A stretch of DNA of 10,648 nt from Coemansia sp. RSA 1804 (GCA_027578815.1 JANBTH010000851.1:1-10648); one strand, 5' to 3'. Shown: positions 1 through 8,621, counted from the stretch's first letter. Notes: generated by a model from the sequence alone, not told the origin. Numbers and translations: made by a program.

Positions 1-3000
1 TTGTTTGCTGAATCCGATTCAAGAGGCGCTTCTTGGTCAATATCCATATACTGCATAATGCGCTCGACTGCGTTCATATTAACTTCATTATAACTGTAGT
101 TGAGAACCACCCAGATCATGCTATGTGAGAACGACAATGCGTATGACAAAACAAATCCTGCAAGACCAGCATCCATCCAACTGCGACTTGAAATTATGAG
201 CAATGCACAGGCAAATGAAACAATAGCACTAGCAGTATGAACTCTTGCTGACAGCCATCTGCTAACAGACCAAAATGTGTAGAACAGTCGGTTGTGTGTT
301 TCAATGCGGTTTATAGCTTCTTTGATGTAGTACTTCTTTACGCCATATGCACGAATGGTGGATGCGCCTTCAAGGAATTCACCAAACAACGACAAGAGTG
401 GAGACATGCTGTTCGACTCAAGTCGCATGATTTCACGCGAGGTATTTAAATAGTAATATGCAACACCAGCGTACATCAGCAAAACCGCGAGTGCTATAAC
501 AGTAAATAATGGAATAGCCATTGAGGCAATAACAAACACGCCCAAAACAGAAATTGTATCTGTAAACCAGCTTATAATAGTTTCCATAGTGCCTTCATCG
601 ATAATCTGCATATCACGCGAGAACCGGTTGATAATACGGCCCAAAGGAGTAGAGTCAAAGAACCGCGGAGATGCACGCATAATCTTTTGCAAGAGTTGCG
701 AATGAATGTTGCTTGATGCTCTAATGTATCCATGGTTTATAACAAAGGTCTGTATTGCACACCAGACAACGCTTACAAGACCGATGGATATGTAGAGTCC
801 TAGCCAATAGACAGTTGAGTGGTGCTCAATAGCACTAGTATTATAGCTATTGACATTATATACATTTGCATCCTCTGTTACAATGCTAGCAATAAGCCCC
901 GGCGCTCTAGTTGCCTGGATTGAATTTGAACCGTACACCGATTGGATCAAGTAAGAAAATATACCACCAATATTGACACTATTGTTCCCAGATGAGACAA
1001 CCCAGATTTTAAGCCAATAGTCTTGAGTAACTATCAGGATTTGATATGAAACCATCAGTACAAGAATCGAGATCCAAAATGATCTATTTCCACAAGCAGA
1101 CATGTACTTTTTCCAAACGGCAATCTTGATATGCCCCTGTTCACGCTTTTCTTCTTTAACCAGAGTACCTAGCAGTGTGGATGTACTGATGTTTGCATTT
1201 ATCTCTACCTGTGCTTGGATCTTTTTCAGGCGTTCAGCATTATATTTATCCTCAGACATTGCACTATTGTCTGTTTCTTGAATAGGCTTTCCTTTTAGAT
1301 TTCTTTTACCATATTCACCATTCTGTGGAGATATTTTAGAACATCCACTCTCTACATCAGTAATAATCTTTGACAGCAAAACTTGGCTCTTTATTTCTTT
1401 AGGAGTGCCCTTTAGAACAATCTTGCCTTCGTTTATCATTACCAAATACTGAGCATATGGAAGACACATTTCAACGTGGTGAGTAACCAGAACACGAGTA
1501 CGCCCATGCATTAGTTTGGAATTACCTGCCAAACACTCAACCAGAATATGTTTTCCAGTTTGTGCATCGACTGCTGACAAACAGTCATCAATGAGAAGAA
1601 TACGACGACTCGAATATACTGCACGAGCCAAAGCTACACGCTGTTTCTGTCCGCCGGAAAGTGTAATTCCACGTTCTCCTATCTCAGTCTGGTCTCCGGC
1701 TGGAAAGATACGTAAATCGGGTTTAAGTGCGCAAATACGCAAAACTTCTTCATATCTTTCTCTATCATAAGGCTCTCCAAACAGAATGTTATCACGGATA
1801 GCTGCATTGCGTAGCCATGCTTCCTGCGCAACATAAGCAATATCGTGGATAGCCAATCCTTCATTGGAGAGTTCAATGACATCTTTATACTTCCAATCGC
1901 TCGCAGATATATTACTTGAATGTTTTGTTGGAAGCATAATCCTTCCACGCGTCAGTGTCATCTCGCCAATCAGCGCAGATAAGAGCGACGTTTTCCCGCT
2001 ACCTGTTGGCCCAGCAACTAGAGAGAACCCACCGATCGGAAACCGTACACTGATATTCTTAAGCGAGAATCGGGTTATTTCATTCTCATGAACTAATGAC
2101 ATGGTTGATGATAAACCAGAGTGCAAAGAGACGCTAGAGTCATGAAGTGGTTCTTCGATCAGCGGTGTGGTTTCGCTAGGTGGTCTATTGCTATGGGTGC
2201 TTTCACAGTCAAGAGTTTCAGTATCTAGCATTGGCTCTCTGGAATCTGTAGTAGCAGATCTAATGGTCTTCATGCTATTTTTCCTAAAAGTGCTGTTCTG
2301 GTGCTCTGTGCTTTCCCATTCAAGATCGGCAGCCTCAAACCCTAGAGAGTTGACTGATTCTTCAAAAACCCGTTCTTCAAGGGCTTGTACCTGTGGCTGA
2401 CCTAGATACGTTTCAATACGACCAAGAGAAACATAGCCGTTTATAGACCACGTTACGTACGAAGGAAAGTGTTCAAAGACAAACCGTAGCAATTGGTAGA
2501 CAGATAGAGTTGTAAACGCAATCTCTGCAGTAAGCTCTCTTCCAAGAACAGCAACATGTACTGAAAACATGGTAATAAGTATAAGCATAGGACCCGCAGA
2601 ATATACGACTTTAATGTAGAGTCGCAATACAGCAATTCTCCAAAGATACGAAAGCTGATTGTCGCGCTGGTTGCCAACACTTTTTAGAAACTGTGCTTCC
2701 CAGCCAAACAATTTGACAGCTTTAATGCCCTGAAAAAGTTCAGTGACCATTGAAATGCGCTTGTCACTAACTGCATTGACCATTTCTTGGAGAAGGGTCA
2801 ACTTTATATACATAACCTTTGACAACGGTATGTAGATTGCAGTCAATGACAAACCAACAAGTGCAGAAACGCCAAGTAGTTGGTACATGTACCAGATACC
2901 AATTGCAAGTGTCAAGGAATACGAGTACATCTGGTCAAGATAAATTGATAGCTTGGCAAGACGTTCGAAATCTGCGGTCATGAGATTCATAATCTTACCA

Positions 3001-4523
3001 TCTGTTGAAGAGATGTTATCTTGACTGCCAGAACCATCAGTGCCATCTTTCGGGTTGGGACCCCGTTTGATGTTGGAAGAACTATTCTTGCTGCGCAACA
3101 GCGTCTTTGTTGACAATTCAGCAACGAGAATTCCTTTAAACCGAACGCCCATGTGGTTGCCAACCCAGCGAGCATAGTTTTCCAACAGAGAGCTAATCAG
3201 TGTGCAGAAAAATAGAGCAAAGGCATCAAAATACGCTCTGCGAATGTTTGGGGTTGACAAGACCAGCCCGTTGTTTGAAAGCTCGACTGCACGGATAATG
3301 CGACCCAGAAAAAAGGGGCCTGAAAACTGCCCAACAGCCTTAATCAATGCCAGAGTAACTTGTGTGAGAAGCTCAGGTGCAAAGGTCATGGCCATTGTTG
3401 CAAATAAAGAGCGGCCTGGCTTTCGATAGTGCTGATAACGTCTCCAGTTTGGCGCCGTGACATCCATCTGATCAACCTTGTAGATGTCTGAGTATTGCAG
3501 TCGGCGACGGATACCCTCAGAAAACAGATGGTTTGACCAAGAGAAAAACAGCCTGGCAAGCCACGATGACTTGGATTCTGGTGTATCCATAAGATCATTG
3601 GGATTGAATTCACCAGGATGAGTAAGTGGAGTGGCATCGCTATACTCTACGTCTTTGGCGCCGTTGTCTGGCAATAACCTTGAAAAGGATGAGGAAAGAG
3701 AAGTGTCGTTGGCTTGATTTTCAGTAGTACGGATAAACACTGGACGCTGCTGGACGCACAAGAACAAGACAGTCAATGTTGCACTAGATATGGTTGTAGC
3801 AATCAGAGCATTTGAGCGGAAGGAAGCGCTTGCACCAACCATAGGCACACCGATATTTCCGTCGGTAAAGAATGATGCATACGTTTCAGAGATACCAACA
3901 ACCAGTTGTAAACCAACAAGTGACGAAAGTACCCATGGAAATAGACCAGAGTAAGCTAAGCGATTGCTGCGCCAAAGAGAAGAAAGAAAAACGGAAGACA
4001 AAGCCAGAACCATGGCAGTCGATTTGGCTAGGATCTCAGGATACAGCGAGGTTCTAGAGCTATGGCTGGTAGCATCATTCAAACTAAACCACCATCCAAA
4101 GCTCACTGCAGCTTGTACTGATAGAACCACGAGAATGCAAGATCCTATACGTAGGCGATTGTCGATCATAACAACAGGACCTGGAGGACAACGAACATGT
4201 TTCTTCATGATTCCGACTCCCATGCTTGCAAACAAACAATTTCCATAAAATGTGGAGCCAGAGTTCGCTTTTAACTGTCGAACTATACAAAATAAAAACG
4301 CAGATGCTACAAGACCAGATGCAAGCAGTATTAGTCCAGGCCACAAAAACCCATTGCGGAAACAATTGTTCTGGAGCGACCAGTCCCATTCAGCACTATC
4401 ACAGAATGTTTCATATCTATCGTCTAACAAAAAATTAGACAAATGGAAAGCAAATCTGAATAAAAAGAAGACAGCAGCAATAACAGAAACAACACTTGAA
4501 ATAAGTGCGCGTAGCAGTTTCAT
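1..4523 (-). CDS. ABCC/MRP-type full ABC transporter, 3' end missing (NBD2 outside window)
   Basis: ATP-driven exporter of the ABCC (MRP) subfamily; fungal relatives (Ycf1, Bpt1, Ybt1, Vmr1) sit mostly in the vacuole membrane and move conjugates, bile acids or drugs. One open frame gives 1507 residues without a stop before the edge. An N-terminal hydrophobic segment (about 3-28) precedes a TMD0 with the MRP-like FC...WDW...NCF pattern (40-55) and four to five more helices to about 258. Then come the linker with FFSW (328-331), TMD1 from about 371, NBD1, and TMD2 from about 1134. NBD1 shows A-loop W736, Walker A GPTGSGKT (838-845), Q900, signature LSGGQKQR (955-962), Walker B ILLIDD (975-980), SAVD (983-986) and H1015. 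D980 replaces the catalytic Glu, as is normal for ABCC NBD1. TMD2 has the usual FFDSTPLGRIINRFSRD stretch. Substrate cannot be told. The start has A at -3 and an in-frame stop 12 codons upstream. Confidence 0.95.
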   Translation of the reverse strand, partial: MKLLRALISSVVSVIAAVFFLFRFAFHLSNFLLDDRYETFCDSAEWDWSLQNNCFRNGFLWPGLILLASGLVASAFLFCIVRQLKANSGSTFYGNCLFASMGVGIMKKHVRCPPGPVVMIDNRLRIGSCILVVLSVQAAVSFGWWFSLNDATSHSSRTSLYPEILAKSTAMVLALSSVFLSSLWRSNRLAYSGLFPWVLSSLVGLQLVVGISETYASFFTDGNIGVPMVGASASFRSNALIATTISSATLTVLFLCVQQRPVFIRTTENQANDTSLSSSFSRLLPDNGAKDVEYSDATPLTHPGEFNPNDLMDTPESKSSWLARLFFSWSNHLFSEGIRRRLQYSDIYKVDQMDVTAPNWRRYQHYRKPGRSLFATMAMTFAPELLTQVTLALIKAVGQFSGPFFLGRIIRAVELSNNGLVLSTPNIRRAYFDAFALFFCTLISSLLENYARWVGNHMGVRFKGILVAELSTKTLLRSKNSSSNIKRGPNPKDGTDGSGSQDNISSTDGKIMNLMTADFERLAKLSIYLDQMYSYSLTLAIGIWYMYQLLGVSALVGLSLTAIYIPLSKVMYIKLTLLQEMVNAVSDKRISMVTELFQGIKAVKLFGWEAQFLKSVGNQRDNQLSYLWRIAVLRLYIKVVYSAGPMLILITMFSVHVAVLGRELTAEIAFTTLSVYQLLRFVFEHFPSYVTWSINGYVSLGRIETYLGQPQVQALEERVFEESVNSLGFEAADLEWESTEHQNSTFRKNSMKTIRSATTDSREPMLDTETLDCESTHSNRPPSETTPLIEEPLHDSSVSLHSGLSSTMSLVHENEITRFSLKNISVRFPIGGFSLVAGPTGSGKTSLLSALIGEMTLTRGRIMLPTKHSSNISASDWKYKDVIELSNEGLAIHDIAYVAQEAWLRNAAIRDNILFGEPYDRERYEEVLRICALKPDLRIFPAGDQTEIGERGITLSGGQKQRVALARAVYSSRRILLIDDCLSAVDAQTGKHILVECLAGNSKLMHGRTRVLVTHHVEMCLPYAQYLVMINEGKIVLKGTPKEIKSQVLLSKIITDVESGCSKISPQNGEYGKRNLKGKPIQETDNSAMSEDKYNAERLKKIQAQVEINANISTSTLLGTLVKEEKREQGHIKIAVWKKYMSACGNRSFWISILVLMVSYQILIVTQDYWLKIWVVSSGNNSVNIGGIFSYLIQSVYGSNSIQATRAPGLIASIVTEDANVYNVNSYNTSAIEHHSTVYWLGLYISIGLVSVVWCAIQTFVINHGYIRASSNIHSQLLQKIMRASPRFFDSTPLGRIINRFSRDMQIIDEGTMETIISWFTDTISVLGVFVIASMAIPLFTVIALAVLLMYAGVAYYYLNTSREIMRLESNSMSPLLSLFGEFLEGASTIRAYGVKKYYIKEAINRIETHNRLFYTFWSVSRWLSARVHTASAIVSFACALLIISSRSWMDAGLAGFVLSYALSFSHSMIWVVLNYSYNEVNMNAVERIMQYMDIDQEAPLESDSAN
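1989..2012 (-). other. Walker A of NBD1
   Basis: Encodes GPTGSGKT, residues 838-845 of the ABCC transporter, the P-loop that holds the ATP phosphates. The Lys and Thr needed for nucleotide and magnesium binding are present. The signature LSGGQKQR is at 1638-1661 and Walker B ILLIDD at 1584-1601, so the NBD1 motifs are complete and in the right order. Confidence 0.95.
2079..2306 (-). other. Polar insertion inside NBD1 of the ABCC transporter
   Basis: Residues about 740-815 lie between the A-loop strand (W736) and the strand before Walker A (G838). These two points are about 25 residues apart in human MRP1 but 102 apart here. The extra segment is rich in Ser, Thr and Glu, has no hydrophobic run and is probably disordered. 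It contains RKNS (747-750), which fits a basophilic kinase site, and ETTPLI (784-789), which fits the [DE]xxxL[LI] sorting signal. The size is read from the sequence; the roles are inference. Confidence 0.8.
4440..4517 (-). other. Extra N-terminal hydrophobic segment before TMD0
   Basis: Residues about 3-28 form a long uninterrupted hydrophobic stretch flanked by K2 and R5. It precedes the lumenal FC...WDW...CF pattern (40-55), which in MRP1 lies almost at the N-terminus, ahead of the first helix. The segment could be a signal peptide or a signal anchor that places this pattern on the lumenal side. It may also mean that the first exon is incomplete. Confidence 0.6.
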
Positions 4524-5003
4524 TCTTGACAGCCTGAAGAGATAATGAAACAATACTATATTTTAATATGGCTACAGAAAAAAAGATAAAATATGTGAGA
4601 ATGTATGAATATGGATAGAAAAATAACTGATATTATGAAATAAGTTGAGCATTGAGCGACTAAGCTACTTATATGTTCAAGCACAAGTCAAATAGCAAAA
4701 TTTATGAAATGCATAGACACATCTTATAAAGAGACAGTGCTACATACGAGCTATAAGACCTCTTTATGAAAACAAGTATAAAATTTGGGACAAAAAATCC
4801 GATTGAATACCTAACATAGGGATAAAAAAGTAAACATAAAGAAATCAGTTTCTGAAATTCCTATTTTACATTGTTCAAAAATAGAAGATTTTGGTTTCTT
4901 GAACAAGAAAAATGCTTGGGTTTGCAGGTAGATAAATGTATTAGAAGCAAAGAAAAATACTCGGTAAACTTGAAAAAGAATAGATTCAGTGCGGTATGTG
5001 TAT
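4524..5003. other. AT-rich spacer: APC13-like 3' end and ABCC promoter
   Basis: No gene is seen in these 480 bases. On the minus strand it runs from the APC13-like stop to the transporter start. TATA-like sequences lie at 4723-4730 (TTTATAAG) and 4668-4673 (TATAAG), about 200 and 145 bases upstream of the ATG. Two pyrimidine tracts followed by AG sit near the transporter start, with the AG at 4572-4573 (after TTTTTTTCTGT) and at 4534-4535 (after TCTCTTC). These look like splice acceptors and could end a leader intron. An open frame on the plus strand here overlaps APC13 exon 4 antisense and has no protein-like character. Confidence 0.5.
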
Positions 5004-5583
5004 TTACATATACCAAAGTAGTCTTCTCTTATTCAAATCGCCCCACGTCTCGTCGAAAACTTCAAATTCATCTACTGGTTTAACCATACAAGAAATTATA
5101 CAATATGTTAGTAAAAAGAGCTGTCATGGTTAAATATAACAATTATGTCGACATTAAAGCACAAGTATCAAACCAAACCAACCTTCATCTGGGAGCGGCA
5201 TTATCTGTGCTATATCAACCTCGATATCTACATGAAATGCAATAACATAAAATAAAGGTATTAGTATATGTTGGATATGGATGTGTAGCAAGTTGTAAAG
5301 CCTACACGTGTTAATGAAAAATTTATCCACTCCAAATAGCCACCGTACTTACCATCGGAAGGCAATGGCTCAAACCATGAAAGATCTGCCGAGAAAAGCA
5401 GTGCTGGCACAGTCATTAGTGCGTAATTGTAAATACCGTCCTACACAGGGACAAGACAAAAGCAGACCGTTTTGGAGAACTGTGTGATTTAGCATGCATC
5501 CAAAGAAAAAGATGTTAGTATATCTGAGCATCGCTATAAATATCTAGATACATGAAAGCTATCAAAATAGTTACTCTTTGCAT
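5004..5583 (-). CDS. APC13: APC13/Swm1-like anaphase-promoting complex subunit, four exons
   Basis: Small scaffold subunit of the APC/C ubiquitin ligase; in known complexes Apc13 stabilises the TPR subunits. Proposed exons are 5575-5583, 5353-5440, 5183-5227 and 5004-5074; joined, they give 213 bases, 70 residues plus stop (human APC13 has 74). The family pattern is visible: an acidic/aromatic stretch ending in W25, LPSDDIEV (29-36), MPLPDE (42-47), then ETWGDL (55-60), matching human W...LP..D, LPEPE and WTDL. The human QRDG is also matched by residues 2-5. Each of the four joins is in frame. Introns 2 and 3 have TACTAAC-like branch sites 31-32 bases before the acceptor. The start is the weakest part: the 9-base first exon is uncertain, and translation might begin at 5416 instead (59 residues). 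The gene lies 212 bases downstream of NAA25 on the same strand. The identity rests on short motifs. Confidence 0.62.
5075..5182 (-). other. Intron 3 of the APC13-like gene
   Basis: Donor GAAG|GTTGGT (weak), perfect TACTAAC at 5107-5113, acceptor ACCAG|TAG at 5075. 108 bases, phase 1. The acceptor is a tandem CAGTAG; using the second AG drops one Val and keeps the frame. Confidence 0.7.
5228..5352 (-). other. Intron 2 of the APC13-like gene
   Basis: Donor GATG|GTAAGT (consensus), branch TACTAAT at 5260-5266, acceptor CATGTAG|ATATC at 5228. 125 bases, phase 1. Removing it joins the two halves of the LPSD-DIEV motif. Confidence 0.75.
5441..5574 (-). other. Intron 1 of the APC13-like gene
   Basis: Donor AGA|GTAACT, perfect TACTAAC branch sequence at 5514-5520, acceptor CCTGTGTAG|GAC at 5441 after a good pyrimidine tract. 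Phase 0. The acceptor is about 72 bases from the branch, farther than in the other introns here. A closer acceptor, CACACAG at 5480, sits about 34 bases from the branch, but its use would bring in an in-frame TAG just before exon 2. Confidence 0.45.
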
Positions 5584-5795
5584 TTTATGACGACCAAGGA
5601 CAAGCGATGAAAACTAGACAACAAAAACCGTCGTAAAATTACTAAAGACCGCTATAATACAGCCTCTGGCTGCGCATATAAAGCAGTATATTTGTAGCCA
5701 ATGTAAAAATTGCCGGTTTTATGGGCTTTTGAATGCAGACGCTAAAGCTTGATAATCAAACGAAAAAGTTATTAGAGTCCACACTAAACTTTAAT

Positions 5796-8621
5796 TCACA
5801 ACGAGCACTGCTCCCAGTGTGCTAAAACGCCCTTTGCAGACTTTAGCCAGCTATCAGCACAGCCCTTAACCACCGTATCCAACGCCTGCTTATGCTTTGT
5901 TCGCACGTGCTGCGATATATCTGACAAGAGCATGGGTCGGTCCGTATCTACCCAAGAGTCGGATATCGCCGAGCGTGCAGATTTGTTGGACCACGATTTA
6001 AGCGCAGGGATGCAGCGCAGAGCCTTCTTGCGTAGCTGAGTCAGAGCAAAGCCAAATGCATTAGAGAAAGGCAGATTGTGTCTTGAAGCAGCATGCTTTG
6101 CACATACCGCATACGTAAATATCTCCGTTACCGCAGCCAAATCCCTGATGGTCGAGAAAGGCAGTTTGCTCAAATCCGTGGGCTTTGGGTCGGCTGTCTC
6201 TTCATCAGGAATGCCTGTGTCTATTATTTTGACCAGCTCATCAATCTTTTCGTCAACAGAACTGGGATTCCCCAACAAACACGTGTATATGTCTGCAATG
6301 AAACAGATGCCTTGCACTATCTTCTTGTCGTAGACTGAAAGGGAATCCCCGGCTTCAGCAACAGTACTTATAAGCTGGTCTTTCTTTGCCTCGAGTGCCT
6401 CGACATCCGCAACAGCCATATAATGCATGGCCTGTGGCAGCAAAGAGAATACCCGAATCCAATGTACTGAGTGAACCGGTGTGGGGCGAGTAAGAATCTC
6501 TAGGTTGCATTGGGCCATATCCAACGGTGTCAGCAGGCCCATTACTTTGAAATCTCTGTTGTCGTGAAGCAAGGCTAGCACAGAATCCGTCAATTCAATA
6601 GACTGCGTATCGGTGGTCTCGAGGACCTCCACCACATCTTTCGAGCGTCCCTGTTCTATGGTTTCGTTACGCAAGGCACACCGGTGTGAAACCTGGCGCT
6701 GGAAAGAGTTTTTGAGATTGTCGTTAAACTCCAAAAAGTCTGGGATGTTCGAGTACGTGCCGTTCTTATAGGCCGACTCGAGCTCATGCGGAATCGTAAC
6801 ATACGCGGTGTCATAAAAAGAAACGCCCTTGTAGCTGAGTTCTAGATCAGGGATAAAGCATCCGAGCGCAAGCCCTTGGCCAACGATAAAGTAGCCGAGA
6901 GTGTCGTTCTGAATGTGTTTAATATCCAACGAGTCGTACAGTGTCCTTGCACGAGAATAGCAAGACAGACACAGATAAAGACGAATGGCATATAGCTTGA
7001 GCAGAAAGTTTTCTCCGTTAAGTCGAATGCCTTCCTCAAGAACACAAAGTATGGTAAAGATTGAGCGAGTAAGAAAGCCTTGCGTTTTCTGCTGCTCCCT
7101 AGGATACGCTAGAAACGTGGCCTGGATAAGACGTTGGCAAGCAAGGAGAACCATGTCGCTGCTTGCTGCTTGCTTTGCCTTTGCATTCTTTGAGTCCAGC
7201 CCAAATTTCAAGAAGAAATCGACCCCATCAATCCATTTCTCTGGATCGTCGTCGCCACGCAGGGCTTGCAAAAGATAGTGAATCTTTTCCATGTTGACCC
7301 AAGCCTGTGCAGAGTCTTCACTGCTATCCGCGTTCTGACGAACCTGTTGAATGCGCTGAGAAAGCTGCTTACTGTGGAAGTCTAACAAGACAGTCGAAAT
7401 TGCCGGGTTTGAATTAGCGGTTGCAGCAGCCTCGCGTACGTTTTCAACAAAATACTGCATAATGTCAGAATAGCAAATAGCTTTGTTTTGAAACAAATCA
7501 ACATACACCCAGATCTGGTCACCAAGCGAGCGGACACCCAATTCATGACCAACATTGAATCCAGAGATAACAATTTTTGCAGCAAGCTCAACAGTTGCCA
7601 GCTGGGCACCGCGAGCACGGCCGCGGGTGTGTGACCATTTGATGAGGCGCTCGCATGTATCTCTGAGAACTTGTTGCTGGGCGTCTGGATCCCCCGCAGA
7701 TTGCTTGATCGCCCCAATGACAGCCTCAATGTAGAGCTTGTAGTCAATCCAGTTATCTCTGGCATCCAATGTCTGAGCGGCTGCGTCAATTGCCTCCTTG
7801 AATGAACAGGTTTTGACAAGCAGATCTATCCTCTGCGTTACAAGATCGGGATCGTTCGCTATCTGCTGCGCCATAGGACTATCCAACGACAAAGCACTCA
7901 ACATTGCCTCGTGGTTGCCCTGTGCCTCCAGAACAAGAAGCAGCACCCGCAGATGCTCCGTATTCGTTACATGATGATCCTGCAATGCCTTCTCTGCCAT
8001 CCTCTGCGCAAGCGTCAACTGGAGCTGTGCATTACCGGGTCCCTTCTCAAACTGGGCCTGGACCAGCAGGCTAACAACGATCCACCAGGTATACTTTTCG
8101 CGCTTGAACGCCTTGTTTACAGCCACTGCAGCTTGATGCTGTTCAGAAAACATCTCGTTGCTGGCAGCAGTAAGAAAGATGGAAGTGTAAATCGATTCAT
8201 CGTCCGGCAGATGCTTTTGTGCCGCATTGTAAACAGCGATCACCTCACCCGGCCTACGAAGAAACTTGTATGTTAATACAAGGGCCTGTCTGACATGCGA
8301 GTTGGCCGCGGACTTTGGTATCTTGAGAATCATTTCGCCAATCTCTAGCGCCGCATCGGTGTCTCCAAGCCGTGCCAGCGCATACGCTTTCATCGCATGT
8401 GCGCTCAAGTGATTCGGGTTCTTGCGAAGTAGCCGGTCACATTCCTTTAGTGCCTGCTTAACATTGTCCATGTTAAGAGCATCTAGAAAACACTGAATTC
8501 TCGACACATAATTAACAAGTTAGTGTTGAAACCGTGGCAAGGTTCTTGTAATTAATAGAAGAGAAGAGAATAGGACAAGGAAATGCTTACCGTATACGGG
8601 TCTAAGCTGGCGTTGCTCCAT
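5796..8621 (-). CDS. NAA25: NatB N-terminal acetyltransferase auxiliary subunit Naa25/Mdm20
   Basis: Auxiliary subunit that anchors the catalytic Naa20 to the ribosome. NatB acetylates N-termini starting Met-Asp, Met-Glu, Met-Asn or Met-Gln; in yeast its loss disturbs actin cables and mitochondrial inheritance. Exon 1 is 8591-8621 and exon 2 is 5796-8482, giving 905 residues (human 972, yeast Mdm20 796). The joined start, MEQRQLRPVYDAL, matches the human LRPIYDYL segment. It is followed by TPR-like helical pairs, for example CDRLLRKNPNHLSAHAMKAY at about 24-43 and the stretch with PGEVIAVYNAAQKHLPD at about 84-100. Helical-repeat character continues through much of the chain, with no membrane segment. 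A TGA stop is followed directly by ATTAAA on the minus strand, a possible polyadenylation signal. The gene is divergent from LSM6. The identity is firm; the catalytic partner Naa20 is not in the window. Confidence 0.93.
8483..8590 (-). other. Intron of NAA25
   Basis: Donor TACG|GTAAGC, branch CACTAAC at 8519-8525, acceptor TTTTCTAG|ATGC at 8483. 108 bases, phase 1. The join restores the conserved RPVYDAL sequence. The acceptor is the only nearby AG that joins in frame with exon 1; AGs at 8492-8493 and 8499-8500 do not. Confidence 0.85.

Noticed and set aside
1584..1601. Walker B of NBD1 lacking the catalytic Glu, read as a defective ATPase
   Set aside because: Asp at this place is the rule for ABCC NBD1; the consensus site is formed with the Glu of NBD2, which is outside the window.
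1679..4389. Several short frames on both strands within 1-4523
   Set aside because: All are shadows of the continuous transporter frame, which carries every ABC motif in order.
4871..5083. 70-codon plus-strand frame
   Set aside because: It runs antisense over APC13 exon 4 and the spacer, with no domain or compositional sign of a protein.
7382..7819. 145-codon frame inside NAA25
   Set aside because: It is an out-of-frame shadow of a well-supported coding region on the same strand.
8483..8507. GTG at 8507 as the NAA25 start
   Set aside because: It would need a non-ATG start, lies in the predicted intron, and gives an N-terminus unlike the family; the spliced ATG at 8621 restores the conserved sequence.
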